From positions 653,982 to 717,647 of the forward strand of contig NW_003111970.1 in assembly GCF_000003605.2 (NCBI RefSeq): DNA of 63,666 nucleotides, read 5' to 3'. Below, one piece after another: positions 27,421 to 38,615 of this stretch. The position numbers and the translations under genes are program-made. Position 1 is the stretch's first letter, and each line of letters begins with the position of its first letter. Origin of the DNA: Saccoglossus kowalevskii (lineage: Eukaryota > Hemichordata > Enteropneusta > Harrimaniidae). The notes under the pieces are model-generated. The model made no database searches. It was not told the origin of the DNA and saw nothing but the letters and a program-made list of their open reading frames with translations.

Positions 27421-28129
27421 ATTTGGATATTGGATTGGCATGATTGTTATTGCTATTTTTCAAACGGGCAGTGGTAACGTGAGTATCCTGACTAATTTGA
27501 GAATAACGATATCGAGGTTAACAGGTTATAGCAGTCTATTTAAGATCATCCTTCAATACTTGTAGCATAATTACCATAACATCATTAGCCACATATTTTT
27601 TTAATATTTAATTAATTCCTCAATTGTTTATTGACCAGCGATATTCATCACATATAAATAGGTTAAAATTTTCCAATCACTTGAGGGCTGAAAATCCAAA
27701 TAATTCGAACAGTAATATTATTCTTTTTCAAATTGTTGCAATTGTTTCTCTCCAATAAAACTAAAGGAAACTCGGTCGCCGTGAAATCGACGCCTCGTTC
27801 AAAACCGTACTATTCACACGAGTATTTCAATCATCATTGTCCAATTCAAACATTGATGTTCTAACCGCACGTATTCAATTCAAGCACCTCTATTCTTTAT
27901 CCGTGATTCGTCCGTCCGTGTAGACCCTGGACGGTTGACAACACAGGTATTTAGTTATTGGTGTTTATTGAATCATTACAATACCAGTAATCAGTAAACT
28001 ACTTTTACTTTAACCAAAATATCTAGTGTCTTGTTGTAGTTCAAAAGTTCAAAATACGTGCCGTTATAAGTCAGTGTGATATACTAGTAGATCACATTAC
28101 TATGAAACGATAAAATCCATTCCCCCTAT

Positions 28130-28842
28130 CTGAATAAATGATTTGGTACAAATCCTAAACAACAATTGTTCCAAGTATATATTGTTTCACGCGTTATTGT
28201 CAGATTAAGAATTTTAAGATATGAAATACACGTTTCACGAATGATTGAAAACTACGTGGTGTGAATGGTTGTTGTTATTATTATTCAGACATATAAATAC
28301 AACCGGAATGGGGACGTAAACAAATGCAATGTAATGTGAAAGTAATGTTGTGGTCAATATATTGTCATGCCTTGACGTGCATCAAATTAAAATACACGTG
28401 CCTGTGATTAGTGCCACAGATGGTATTATCTAGCCAATTGACGTGTGTGTCGTGTTTGTGTCATGTTCGTGCTCATTTCATGTTACATGTCACATGACGA
28501 AGAGAAACTGAAGGTTGACCTAAATTTGAAAAAAAAATACTTCTTAAAAAGACTTAATTATCTGGTAAAAAATACATTTTGATAACACTTTTCATATTCA
28601 TACTCATGGTAAAATCATCGACCAATAGCCATTGACACCTTACAATTTATTCATTTACTTGCATTACGTTGTATTTAGGTCAGTGAGAATGTCACTTCCA
28701 ACAAGAATTAATGGTTGAAATTCATGGGATCAAAAGACTTAGTAAAGGGAGTTTTCTTCCATCAAAATACATTAAAACAAGTAATCGTGGAATTGGAACT
28801 TCTTGCACTATGTATCAATAAACGCTTAAATGTCAATATGCC
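28130..28842 (+). repeat. Tandem segmental duplication, unit 1
   Basis: Aligns with 29783-30350. Exact or near-exact shared blocks include ACAAATCCTAAAC, AATGGGGAC[G/A]TAAA, TGTTGTGGTCAAT, TCATGCCTTGAC, GATTAGTGCCACAGATGG, TAGCCAATTGACGT, TGTGTCGTGTTTGTG, CACATGACGA[A/G]GAGAAA and GGTTGACCTA. It is non-coding. An extra 60 bases in unit 2 around 30085-30130 and scattered indels show age. Confidence 0.8.
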
Positions 28843-29304
28843 ACTACTTACATACCCAGTCCAATATGGCAAACAACAACGGCTAACTCTTTAACACCAC
28901 TGGATTCTACATAATATTTATCATATCCATCAAAAGGTGTGCTTCATTTTTTTGTCTCCAAAGTCGAGGTTATTTCAGAGATTCCTTCAAAAAAGTTAAC
29001 AAAAGTGTAATCAGTCAAACGATTACAGCATATAGCGTGAGTGACGTAAAGTTAATTAGAAATTTAATTTAATTAAGTGCTGTTAATTATAGAACACATC
29101 AGTAAAATTTGTCCTAGTTCTCATTTCGACGAATCCAACTAAGGTTTTCTGATCTTCCTTGATCTCGGTAACTTTTTTCTTTAAGTCATAAATGTGTTTG
29201 TGCCAATGATTACACTTATGCCAACTGAACGTAATACTAACCTTGTGGTCTAGCTCAGTAGATCCACCATATATTAATTCGCACACTACCTTCACCATTA
29301 TTGA

Positions 29305-29645
29305 TTCGAGCGTTGGTTATAAGGGTTTTGTGGAGAACAGCATGCATTAACATCCAGAATGCTTTTTTTGACAGATATACTAAACTTTTAGTTAAAGATA
29401 ATCAAACGGTTACCAAATTTATTTCGTATGGCTTTAACAACATATGTCTGATATATACATCAGGCTTCATCAGAAACCACTGCAATGATTATGACTCAAA
29501 ATATTATATGACGGGTGGCACGTGTAGAGCAGTATGTTTTCACTCTTCACGAAATGTCTGACACCATTTCCTGCATAGCAATGGGGGGCATATACATTTC
29601 TCGGATTTGACTTTGAAGTGTAGTTTTGGGTTTTGTGTTGTAGGA
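29305..29645 (+). pseudogene. 3' end of a second copy of the same retroelement family
   Basis: A short C-terminal coding relic reads RYTKLLVKDNQTVTKFIS near 29365-29425. It is followed by the family's 3' tail: ATATGACGGGTGGCACGTGT at about 29507, then a TCACTC(TT) block. The tail aligns with the one after copy 1 (27220 onward) in the same order and orientation. Everything upstream of the last ~50 codons is missing, so this is a 5'-truncated insertion. It lies between the two halves of the tandem duplication described at 28130 and 29783. Confidence 0.55.
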
Positions 29646-29782
29646 CTTGTAAATTTTGCTATCATCCACACAAAATAAGGAGGTGCAAATGACGATTAGA
29701 AACATTTTTTGTTATGTGGAATATAAATACCAGCTCCAAGATTCTCATTCATTACTGTGAACTTAACATTCCTTTCTTATAT

Positions 29783-30350
29783 ATGAATATATGGTTTTAT
29801 ACAAATCCTAAACATACAATTGTGCCAAGTCCAAATTGTTTCACGTTTTATCATCAAATTAGAAACATTAAGATATAAAATACACGTTTAACGCATGGCA
29901 TATATATACAATCGGAATGGGGACATAAAGGAAGGTAATGTAATATGAACGTACTGTTGTGGTCAATCTATGGTCATGCCTTGACATGAATCAAATAACT
30001 CAAACGTGCTGGTGATTAGTGCCACAGATGGTTATTACGTAGCCAATTGACGTCTGTGTCGTGTTTGTGCTCATTTTATGTTTTCATTTTCAGTGCATAA
30101 AATCTATCACAAATATTATATTATTACCATCACATGACGAGGAGAAAGCAGAAGTAATGTGATCTGTCTAATTGGTGACGGTTGACCTACATTTCTAAAT
30201 AAATAAATACTTTAGGTCACTGAGAATGTTAATTTCAACAACCGTTGAATTTCTTGGGGTCAAGGGAATAACAGAAAAAGCATCAACACAAGTTAGGGTG
30301 GAATTGGTACGACTTGTACTATGTGTCTATACACGCTTTTAAGTGCAGCA
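29783..30350 (+). repeat. Tandem segmental duplication, unit 2
   Basis: Second unit of the pair, same orientation, offset about 1.65 kb. The interval between the units contains the truncated retroelement copy at 29305-29645, which may have inserted before or after duplication. Confidence 0.8.
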
Positions 30351-33300
30351 TAAATGTATGTTACGCTTGCACTTGTGTCTGTAAATAGTAATTTAATGAA
30401 ACAAACTGTTTGTTCCAGTATTTCAAGAATGTATATAAATAACATATAATTATCGTAACACTAAATATTTTGTGTCATTGTCTGTGTAAAAACCAGTGTA
30501 GATGATTGTCAAATAGTGTTACGTTGTGCCATTTTACCCAATATAACATTCAGCTCTTTACTAAACACGTATCACATGGCAGTAATAACCATGATAATTC
30601 AGAAATTCAATGGGTTTTTTTCTTAAACTAGTTCAAATCTGATTTTTTTCGAAATAGCAGATGTGCAGTATTGTCGTCTTATTTATTTATTTTTTCATTC
30701 AAACAACCATAGTTAGTTAGCTCACTATGAAAATGATATACCCATGCACAGCAAATAATAACTATTTAGGACAGAATTAATAGAATTAATATAACCAAAT
30801 TCGCCCATGAAAAAAAAAAACATGCCAGCATGTTTGCTGTTACTTTGATAATTCATCCTGGCTTTTTCTCTTCCAGTTTTGTGGAATTGATTCCAAAAAA
30901 CGTTCTACAATTACCACATAAATTATTAAATCTTCCCAGCAAGTTGACAATTCCTCTTTAGATGGCTTCTTACTTCAGTAGTAATCCATAAATCAAGAGC
31001 ATTACAAATTTAGAATATAGCAATGTTTGCTTCCTACGTGTCTCACCGTTGTTTTGAGATACATTGCAGGCAACAGATGTATTTTGAAAGATATTTTAAT
31101 CACAATTGATTAATTGTAGACAGTTCTAGTTTCGAAAGAAGAAGTCGAAACATAATGGCGGGAATTCTCTGCATTGTGGTAGAGAAGCTCTGCGAAAGAC
31201 GATGTTGAGCTGAGAATCGTGTTCAGATTTAATCGGAAAATAAACATTCAGAAGAGTCAATGGTTTCAACAACTGATGAGATCTTGAAGTGTAAATGTGG
31301 GCTCGTGATCTTTATGTAGTTTAAAATCGGTTTGCATTGTTTACTATAGCTGTTTCAATGTTCTAATCATTACGATTTACTTAGTTTTTGCTACCAATTA
31401 GATAATTATGCTCCGTGTTTGATTGAAGCAATAACTGAATAAACGAACCTTGGCTGGCGAAGATGCATCAAGAAGTGTACATATTTTTTGGAAGTGAAAA
31501 ATTATTCAATGTAATGACACAAATTGTAAAATGCTTTTGTAAATAAAAAATATACTAGTAATTTTCCTTTTAAATATAATGTACAGAAAGATTGCCCGTA
31601 TCACTAAACTGAAACCGAGTGCCTGTATAAAAGGGGGGCTGTGATTGGCTGTTACCTATGCGAGATTTGAACGGGATTTATATAGGCATTGGTCCAGATT
31701 CGTGTTGGCTTCCGGAATTACCAAAAAAATTAAAAAATAAATACTAGATCAAAATAAAACAAAATAAATATACAAAACTAGTCAAAACTAGGATCTTATT
31801 TTAATCAGATTGATAAAATACCAGCCCTTCAAGAATTAGTACATTATAATTTAATACAATAGCTGTACTCTTTTGGAATGCTTTAATGATAATTACTTTA
31901 TCTGAATTGAACCTATTTATCAGTTGCTTGTGTATTAAAACTTCTGGTATTCTTATATTATCCATGACTAATTATAGCACGAAAGTTTGACTGTAGAAAA
32001 CCTGACCAGGCTTTGCTAGTGTGTATGTGAGATGCGTTAAATAATATAATGGAAAGTTAAAAAAAAAAAAAGTTCGAATATCATTAATTGTTGCATCATT
32101 CGGTTTTTACAGTATTCAGTCTACATACGAATGTTGCCGCACCGGTCATATATGTCCCAGACACCGCTACCATTATTATCTAACAAGTCGGCATGTTGTT
32201 TGAATATTTTCCAAAATAATTTCACAATCTGACCCCATAAGATATTGCATAATTATCATTGTAATTTAAACTAATCTGTGTATCAACTTAATCCTTAAAC
32301 TGTGTAACTTATTTTCCCATGTGTTTGTAATTAGTAACTAAATCATACATTTGACACACCCATTTTGTTCTAGGTCAATAAACAGGAGCTGACAGGTATG
32401 GGAACATTATCTGAAAATGTTTGCGCTTTGGTATGCGGCTCTTCGATATACGTAACATTATTTGCTATATTTGGAATTTTTCCATAGTTGACCAAATCAA
32501 AATCATCTCTTTAACATACACTGCTGTACTAGCTGGACAAAGCTGATGAAAATACGCTGGCAATATCTTCCAACCATCCTGTTGTGTTGGCTTATTGATT
32601 GATTCTATTAGGTTCTTGTCATTTAGGTAGTTTTATATTGGTATGCATTTAACTACATTACAATAACATAAAATGCATTTTAACACCACTTTATTCTACG
32701 TCATCAAAATTATTCGAAATTATAGACTTGTATTTTCAAGTAATCATTTATATTTCCAATTATTTGTTGGCCATTGTTGGTTGGGGCTGATATATGCATA
32801 TGACGTCTATACATGGAAAGTGTATTTGTTCCTTATATTCGGTATGTAAATAATTCAATACCATGTGTAATTACAAAACTATTAAAACCGATAGAGCATT
32901 ATTCCAATGTGTCCGTACATCCACATACGTTAACCTTGGTTATAAGTACCTTTATATTTGACCCATATATGTGCCCACTTCCCCTATAGCTTAAAACGTT
33001 TTCATCTGAAGACATGCACCAAAACACAGAATGACTTAGCACCATATGAGATTGTGCTAATATATGCATCAGTATCTCCTGTCCAGAATATGCAAATAAG
33101 CGGAATCCGGCCATCGATTGACGCGATTGATGTTATGCTTAGCCGTGTAGACATTTGGAAATGAGACGGTAGTGTTTACCAACACCAATTCGTACTGAGG
33201 TGAAAACTGAACAAAACACAGCCCACAGCACTGCGACCACTCAGGCATAAATGAAATGAAATATAAAAATACATTTCCGGTTATAAAAAAAACAATATAA

Positions 33301-33664
33301 TGAAATATTGTTGTTGGCACATTTAAACCACAGCCACGATCAAATCAGGCAAATACTAACCATTTTCTGGGTTGAAACACGTTTGAAGGGTTCCCTCCAT
33401 ACGTCAGCGGCCATCACAGCCATTGACTTGATACTGATTAACTTAAAGCGCGGTGGTCGTCGCACTGCGCGTGGTCAAATTTCATGTAAATAAACAATGT
33501 ATTTTTCACGCGCTGTATACGTCGCTATGAGTCCCATATCAAACACGACGCGACGACTGCCGCCCTTTAAATAATGTTCAGGTTCTGCATCAATACAAGA
33601 ATTGGTGTACTATGTATTTGCCAGTTCTAGTATGGTGTACATTGCTGCGAATTCTCGAAAGTTT
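30351..33664. other. No gene seen
   Basis: AT-rich non-coding sequence with A runs at 30810 and 32060. No homology to other parts of the window was noticed. Confidence 0.55.
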
Positions 33665-34007
33665 GCTATGTGTCCGGTGGCCGAGACTAAATCGTGACGT
33701 GAAGTTAGACAAGTAGGTGTTATACGCGAGTATTTACATGCATTGCGTGTTTACTTTGATACCATGATACCGTTTGTTCTATGAGTTTACAATTATATCC
33801 CAGTACTAATTCCCCTCACTGTTATAATGCTGCATCATTACTTTCGAATTTCACCATCTGCGAGATCTGAGGTTCATAGCCGGCGTGGCCGGTTTTCACG
33901 CTCTCTGCGCGTAATAAGCTCCTTTGCTGGTAAATGGTGTCCGGGGTAAGACGTGCCGTGAAGCTAGGCGAACGGTTCACGAACGCAGTACATGTTTACT
34001 TTGATTT
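33665..34007 (+). repeat. Possible tRNA-like SINE fragments (two adjacent)
   Basis: Segments near 33671-33755 and 33937-34003 share TGTCCGG, [A/C]CGTGAAG[T/C]TAG and GTTTACTTTGAT. A GAGGTTCATAGCC block at 33871 resembles a degenerate B box. A related segment is at 21285-21370. The shared tail and A-box-like start suggest short interspersed elements, but divergence is high and ends are undefined. Confidence 0.3.
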
Positions 34008-34291
34008 AATAATAATGTTTATTTGCCATAGATTACATAAAAAAATAACAATACAGCAATAAATAATAACTAATAAATATTGATAAATAATAATAATATT
34101 AATCTATGGCTGGGAAACAGAAATTAGCTCATGCAGAGCCAGTCTAGTCTGTTTCCCATCAAAATATATTTTTAAATAGCTATTTATTAAAAAGGGCAAT
34201 CAAGTAGACAGAAAAAAAAACTTATTTACAATGGTTTGCTTACACACCGATACATGTTTGTATGCCTCTATATATACATATTGGAATATAA
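34008..34291 (-). mobile_element. 3' UTR and tail of the non-LTR retrotransposon, with two stem-loops
   Basis: This segment follows the ORF2 stop on the minus strand and ends in an A/T-rich microsatellite-like tail (ATTATTATT type) near 34008. Two inverted repeats can be read directly. CCATAGATTA (34026-34035) pairs with TAATCTATGG (34100-34109), and GGGAAACAGA (34112-34121) pairs with TCTGTTTCCC (34148-34157). Paired stems just before the 3' end are the kind of structure non-LTR reverse transcriptases can recognise. The exact 3' end and any target duplication were not resolved. Confidence 0.6.
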
Positions 34292-35681
34292 CTATGGATG
34301 ATTACAGTGGATTAAATAGTCTTTCACTTCTTTTTTAAAATTTGCTCGAATACGAATCAATTGGATATCCAGGGGTAAGCTGTTCCAAATTTTAGTTCCC
34401 TGGTAATCGACTGAAAACTAACCCAAATTTGTCTTTTTCATTGGTAGAAGAAAGTTTGAATTATCCCTTGACCTAGTGTGATAATGGTGAGTATGGAAAT
34501 TGAAATAGTAATTAAGGTCACGTGGCAATCTGTGAAATTGTAGGTCATGTATAAATGTACATAGCTGATACTTAAATTGGTCATATATATTGAGAATACG
34601 TAGTGACTGAAAAAGAGGTTTACTATGTGCACAGTAGTCTTTAAATAGTATGATACGAACAAGCTTTTTTTGTTGTTTATATATAGGGTCTAGAAATGTG
34701 CGATACGTACTACCCCACACTTCTAAACCATAGGAGATATGAGGAAGAATTAGAGAATTATACAGAAGGATAAGAACGTATTTGGGAAGTGTATGTCTGA
34801 GCTTAGTAATTGAACCAATTAAAGGAGTTATCTTTGCTAAAACTCTATTAATATGCGGCTTCCATGTGAGATGTTTATCTATCACCACACCAAGATAAGT
34901 AGTAGTATCGACTTCCTGGAGAACTGCATTGTTTAAATGTATGTTTTGTTTGTTTACCAGCTGTTTCTTAGAGGTGGAAAACAGCGTTTAATTAGTTTTG
35001 TTGGTATTAATTGTAAGTTTATTAGTGTTGCACCATGTGTTCACCATATCTAAATGTAAATCAACTTCAGCGCTGGGTATACTGTTACTGGAAAATGAAT
35101 GAAAAAGATTTGAGTCATCAGCAAATAATTTAATTTGGAAGTAAGTTGATGATGCAGGAATATCGTTTATATAAATTAGAAAAAGTAACGGTCCAAGGAT
35201 GGAACCTTGCACACCATAATTAATTGGGAGAGTGGAGGAGGTATGGCCATCAGCTTGAACAAACTGTTTTCTATTCAATAGATAGTTTTCAAGCCACTTT
35301 AAAGGTTTTCCACGAATACCATAGGAACTTAATTTGGAAAGAAGAATGTTGTGATTTATCGTGTCGAAGGCCTTAGTAAAATCCAGGAATACCCCCATCA
35401 CGATATTACCATCATCAATTTTATTAATTAATTCATAGAAAAGATCTATTAACGCAAGCTTGGTACTGTATTTTCTGCGAAATCCATATTGGTGCTTATT
35501 GATAATATTAAATTTGTTAAGAAAGGAAGATAATTGTTTGTGCAGAGTTTTTTCAATAATTTTACTGATAACGGGTAAGATTGAGATGGGTCTGTAATTA
35601 CCAGGCAAATAGGGTGAACCTTTTTTAAAAATAGGAGTAATTTTGGCTATTTTTAGTTGGTCGGGGACACACCAGACATAA
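34292..35681 (-). pseudogene. Non-LTR retrotransposon reverse transcriptase (ORF2), two nonsense codons, truncated by gap
   Basis: One reading frame runs from the gap edge at 35681 down to a terminal TAG at 34294-34292, about 460 codons. It shows the RT core in order: NYRPISILPVISKIIEK, GFRRKYST, catalytic motif A FLDFTKAFDTINH, motif B QGSILGPLLFLIYINDI, and motif C KLFADDSNLF with both catalytic Asp. A thumb-like region follows, then the C-terminal WNSLP segment common in Jockey/CR1-like elements. Two in-frame stops break it: TAA at 34990-34988 just after the NKTN of the palm end, and TAG at 34420-34418 before FSVDYQGTKIWNSLP. There is no frameshift anywhere in this stretch, which points to fairly recent loss. 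The endonuclease domain and any ORF1 would lie in or beyond the N gap; nothing recognisable appears on the other side of it. Clade assignment beyond the Jockey/CR1 group is uncertain. Confidence 0.9.
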
Positions 35682-35810
35682 NNNNNNNNNNNNNNNNNNN
35701 NNNNNNNNNNNNNNNNNNNNNNNNNNNNNNNNNNNNNNNNNNNNNNNNNNNNNNNNNNNNNNNNNNNNNNNNNNNNNNNNNNNNNNNNNNNNNNNNNNNN
35801 NNNNNNNNNN
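35682..35810. other. Assembly gap (129 N)
   Basis: A run of N. It interrupts the non-LTR retrotransposon on its 5' side, a usual place for assembly failure at repeats. The true missing length is unknown. Confidence 0.99.
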
Positions 35811-37154
35811 TTGCTAAGGGGATATTAGAACACGCCCACTATTTCCGACAATCAGCGCAAAGTCAATGATTGGGATGGCCGCTGACGTAAACCTTCAAAA
35901 TCGTTCCGACCCAAAAAGTAGTTAATATTTGCGTGATTGTGGACTGGAGGATTCGCCGTCAGTTGACAAGCCCCTGTGAACAAATCCAGAAAAACCGTAC
36001 GAAATTCAAGTTATCAACGCTAGCAACGTACACAGTGCAGCGTCTCCGGTCTGTCCGACCTACCGATGTAGCGTTGTTCGATAATTATCTCCTGTTTACA
36101 CTGTTTACATGGCACATAACTCGTCCCAAGCAGAAATTGTTATAGTTGTTTGACCTGTTCGTAAATTACAGATGATTCTCCGAGAAAACGCCGACAAACC
36201 TCACAGTGAATCTGCATTTCTTCGGTCGATCGTACCGTCTGCGCAAGCGCAGAACCCGAATATTACGTCTTTGTCCGCTGAGAAGTCAATAGGCAAATAT
36301 ATGCAATGCTAAATGCGCGAATCTGATTGGCTAACAGGGTATGAGATACCATGATATATAGTGTTTGACCAATGGAATAGGCGATATTACACTACGCGCC
36401 ATTGGGTGTGTTCGCGTAGAAGGGATGGGAAATGTTTGATATTACGTGAACACGAACTCTATAATTATTATCCGTGTGATATTCAGAGAACATTAATCAC
36501 GAATAATTGTGAAAGGTATGCATACGTTGTCTGTCATTTGAATCTACTACGCATGATCAAAAGATACTTCACTTATCTGTCGACACGTGTATCTATTCTT
36601 GATATTCCGACAGACGCCAGCACTTGATCAGCCGATAGCATGCGGGGGAAATGACCGTTAAAATGCAACTGATATCATGCTGAGCTTTGTGTACAAAACA
36701 TGTTAAACGCAAAACAATTGTTTGTACTATAAGGTCACCGTGAGTGTCAACGCAGTGTGATTTCCCATGAATTATTACCGAAGACTGAAACATCAAGCGA
36801 ATTAGGCACAATCCTAAGCAATTACGGTATGTCAGTCCTGGAACTGTCTGATCCAAATAACAACCACTCTGCCACGTTCCGGTCTACGGTAGTACAATGA
36901 ACTTGCCAATTATAAAAAAGTGTTGTTATGACAACATCAAGCTCCAGTAATTGAAAGCTAGATGTATGGCAATGTTTACTGCAATCCAGTCAGTGTACAT
37001 ACAAAGTTCTGTGCGCGGTCGCGAAAACGCGTCGATAAAATCATTGCATGATACAATCTACTTGCACGTGTGTGTAGTTGTTATTGTTATGTGGCAACGG
37101 AACACGGTAAACGCTAATAATAAAAGCTTAGAGAAAACTCCCGTGTATTGAAGG
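35811..37154. other. GC-richer flank of the gap, no gene called
   Basis: Between 35811 and 36430 the GC content is higher. CCAAT boxes in either orientation occur near 36331 (GATTGGCTA), 36367 (GACCAATGG) and 36402 (CCATTGGG). This could be a promoter or the 5' part of the interrupted retroelement, but no coding frame supports either. Confidence 0.3.
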
Positions 37155-37610
37155 AGACATATTAAATTGAACAATTAATATAGGCCTTTTAAATAAGAAG
37201 CTTGACAACTAATATTTGTCTGCTTATTTGAGATACACAAATTAAAATAAATCTTGGATTAAAATTTCATAACTGGTTTCCTGAGATATAAATAAAAAAT
37301 GAATAATTTGTATAGGCAAATTAGGTAATTATTATATATTGATATCTACCCTGGACTAATCAGGAATGTACATTGTACCGATTCATTGAAATAAGATAAT
37401 TAGTACTTGCTATATTTATACGAAAAAGCTGGAAACTGACTAATTGTTATGCACATTAGGTAATTAATATGCACAGAGTAAAACATAAAACTAATTGGGT
37501 CTACACAATGTCATTGAGCATCATGTACCAATTTTCTTGAAATGCGATTAGTACTTAGAATATCAGTAAAAAGCCAAATAAATATGGATACAAATTTAAT
37601 AATTAATATG
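37155..37610. repeat. Degenerate tandem repeat, period about 135-160 bp
   Basis: Units starting near 37317 and 37451 share GCA[A/C]ATTAGGTAATTA, ATTGTACC[G/A]ATT or ATGTACCAATT, TTGAAAT, GATTAGTACTT-like and AAAAAGC. A weaker third unit may precede them from about 37155. AT-rich, non-coding. Confidence 0.5.
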
Positions 37611-37727
37611 AAAAGATGTTAATTCAAAACTGCCCTGAACATGTTATGCAAGTATAATAAGCTTCTTAGTAGTATGCCATCTCTACCATAAACATAGAAA
37701 TGGTATCCTTTTACATGAGAAGATAAT

Positions 37728-38615
37728 TGTCACAGTGTATGGCCTGCTTATTGCGATTGTGAGGGCCACCCACAGATCTTACACTGAACAGGGGGTCTTT
37801 CACTGGGGTAGACAACACAATAGTACTGGAAATGAAATACACATACACCAGAATATTAAATTAAAGCTGCTGGCTTTAATACCTCTCAAAATAATTACAA
37901 GAAACAAAGCACAAAATAATGCAATGAACAAATTCACTAAAATAGGAGATTGCTTAGGGAGTGTCCATTGGTGATATCTCACAGTTCCAGGATGTAGAAA
38001 CGGATGACAGTCAATGGCTTCTGCAACATCACAATGAAGAAATCCAGGAGTCTTGCTTGCAGAGGAACGCTGGTATTCTGGAGAACACCGCTGAAAGCAG
38101 GAGATCGCAGAGAATCTCATACAAGTCTCACAGAATGATGGTTTTAGCCTGCTGTATCACTTGTATCACAAAATCGCAGTAGCTACACACAGGATACACA
38201 GTAGAAATGATGGACCCCAACCGTCCTTAGTCTGTCCAATTTATAGGCATAAATGGCCCAGATTGAGGGACACCACCTGGGTTTCCACATGAGGCAATCA
38301 AAATGTGATCTTTCCAGCAGCTGTGTCACGTAGGCAATTCAGTAGATCATAAACATTTTTTGTTATTCAAATCGCAGCACACCTTGTAGATTCCAATCGT
38401 CCTTCCAAAGTTGTAAACACCCTTTGTTATGTCAATCATAAGCACACCTGGTAGACCCCAGAGTTGAAAACAAGTATGACCTGTCAATCACCTTTATGAC
38501 AGTTATCACACGACAATGCACACCATTTCTTCCCATGATTCCATGCAAACTTCTATTTGTAGGGTTTGAGGTAATATGACAAAAACATAGAATAAAGGAT
38601 GCTGAAAAAAAATAA
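37728..38615. repeat. Dispersed repeat family R, copy 1
   Basis: Aligns over its whole length with 60418-61107 in the same orientation. Shared landmarks are GTCACAGTGTA, GGGTAGACAA/GGGTAGGCAA, AGATGACAGTCAATG-like, CTTGCAGAGGAACGCTG, GAAAGCAGGAGATCGCAGAG, AATGATGGACCCCAAC, GGGTTTCCACATGA, AGTAGATCATAAACAT and GCATAGAATAAA-like. Copy 1 carries about 140 extra bases (37825-37966) that copy 2 lacks. Neither strand keeps a convincing open frame. Retroelement or UTR-derived origin is possible; no ends or target duplications were defined. Confidence 0.85.

Noticed and set aside
29083-29298. 71-codon frame on the minus strand beside the retroelement relic
   Set aside because: Coiled-coil-like by eye but no homology recognised and flanked by repeat debris.
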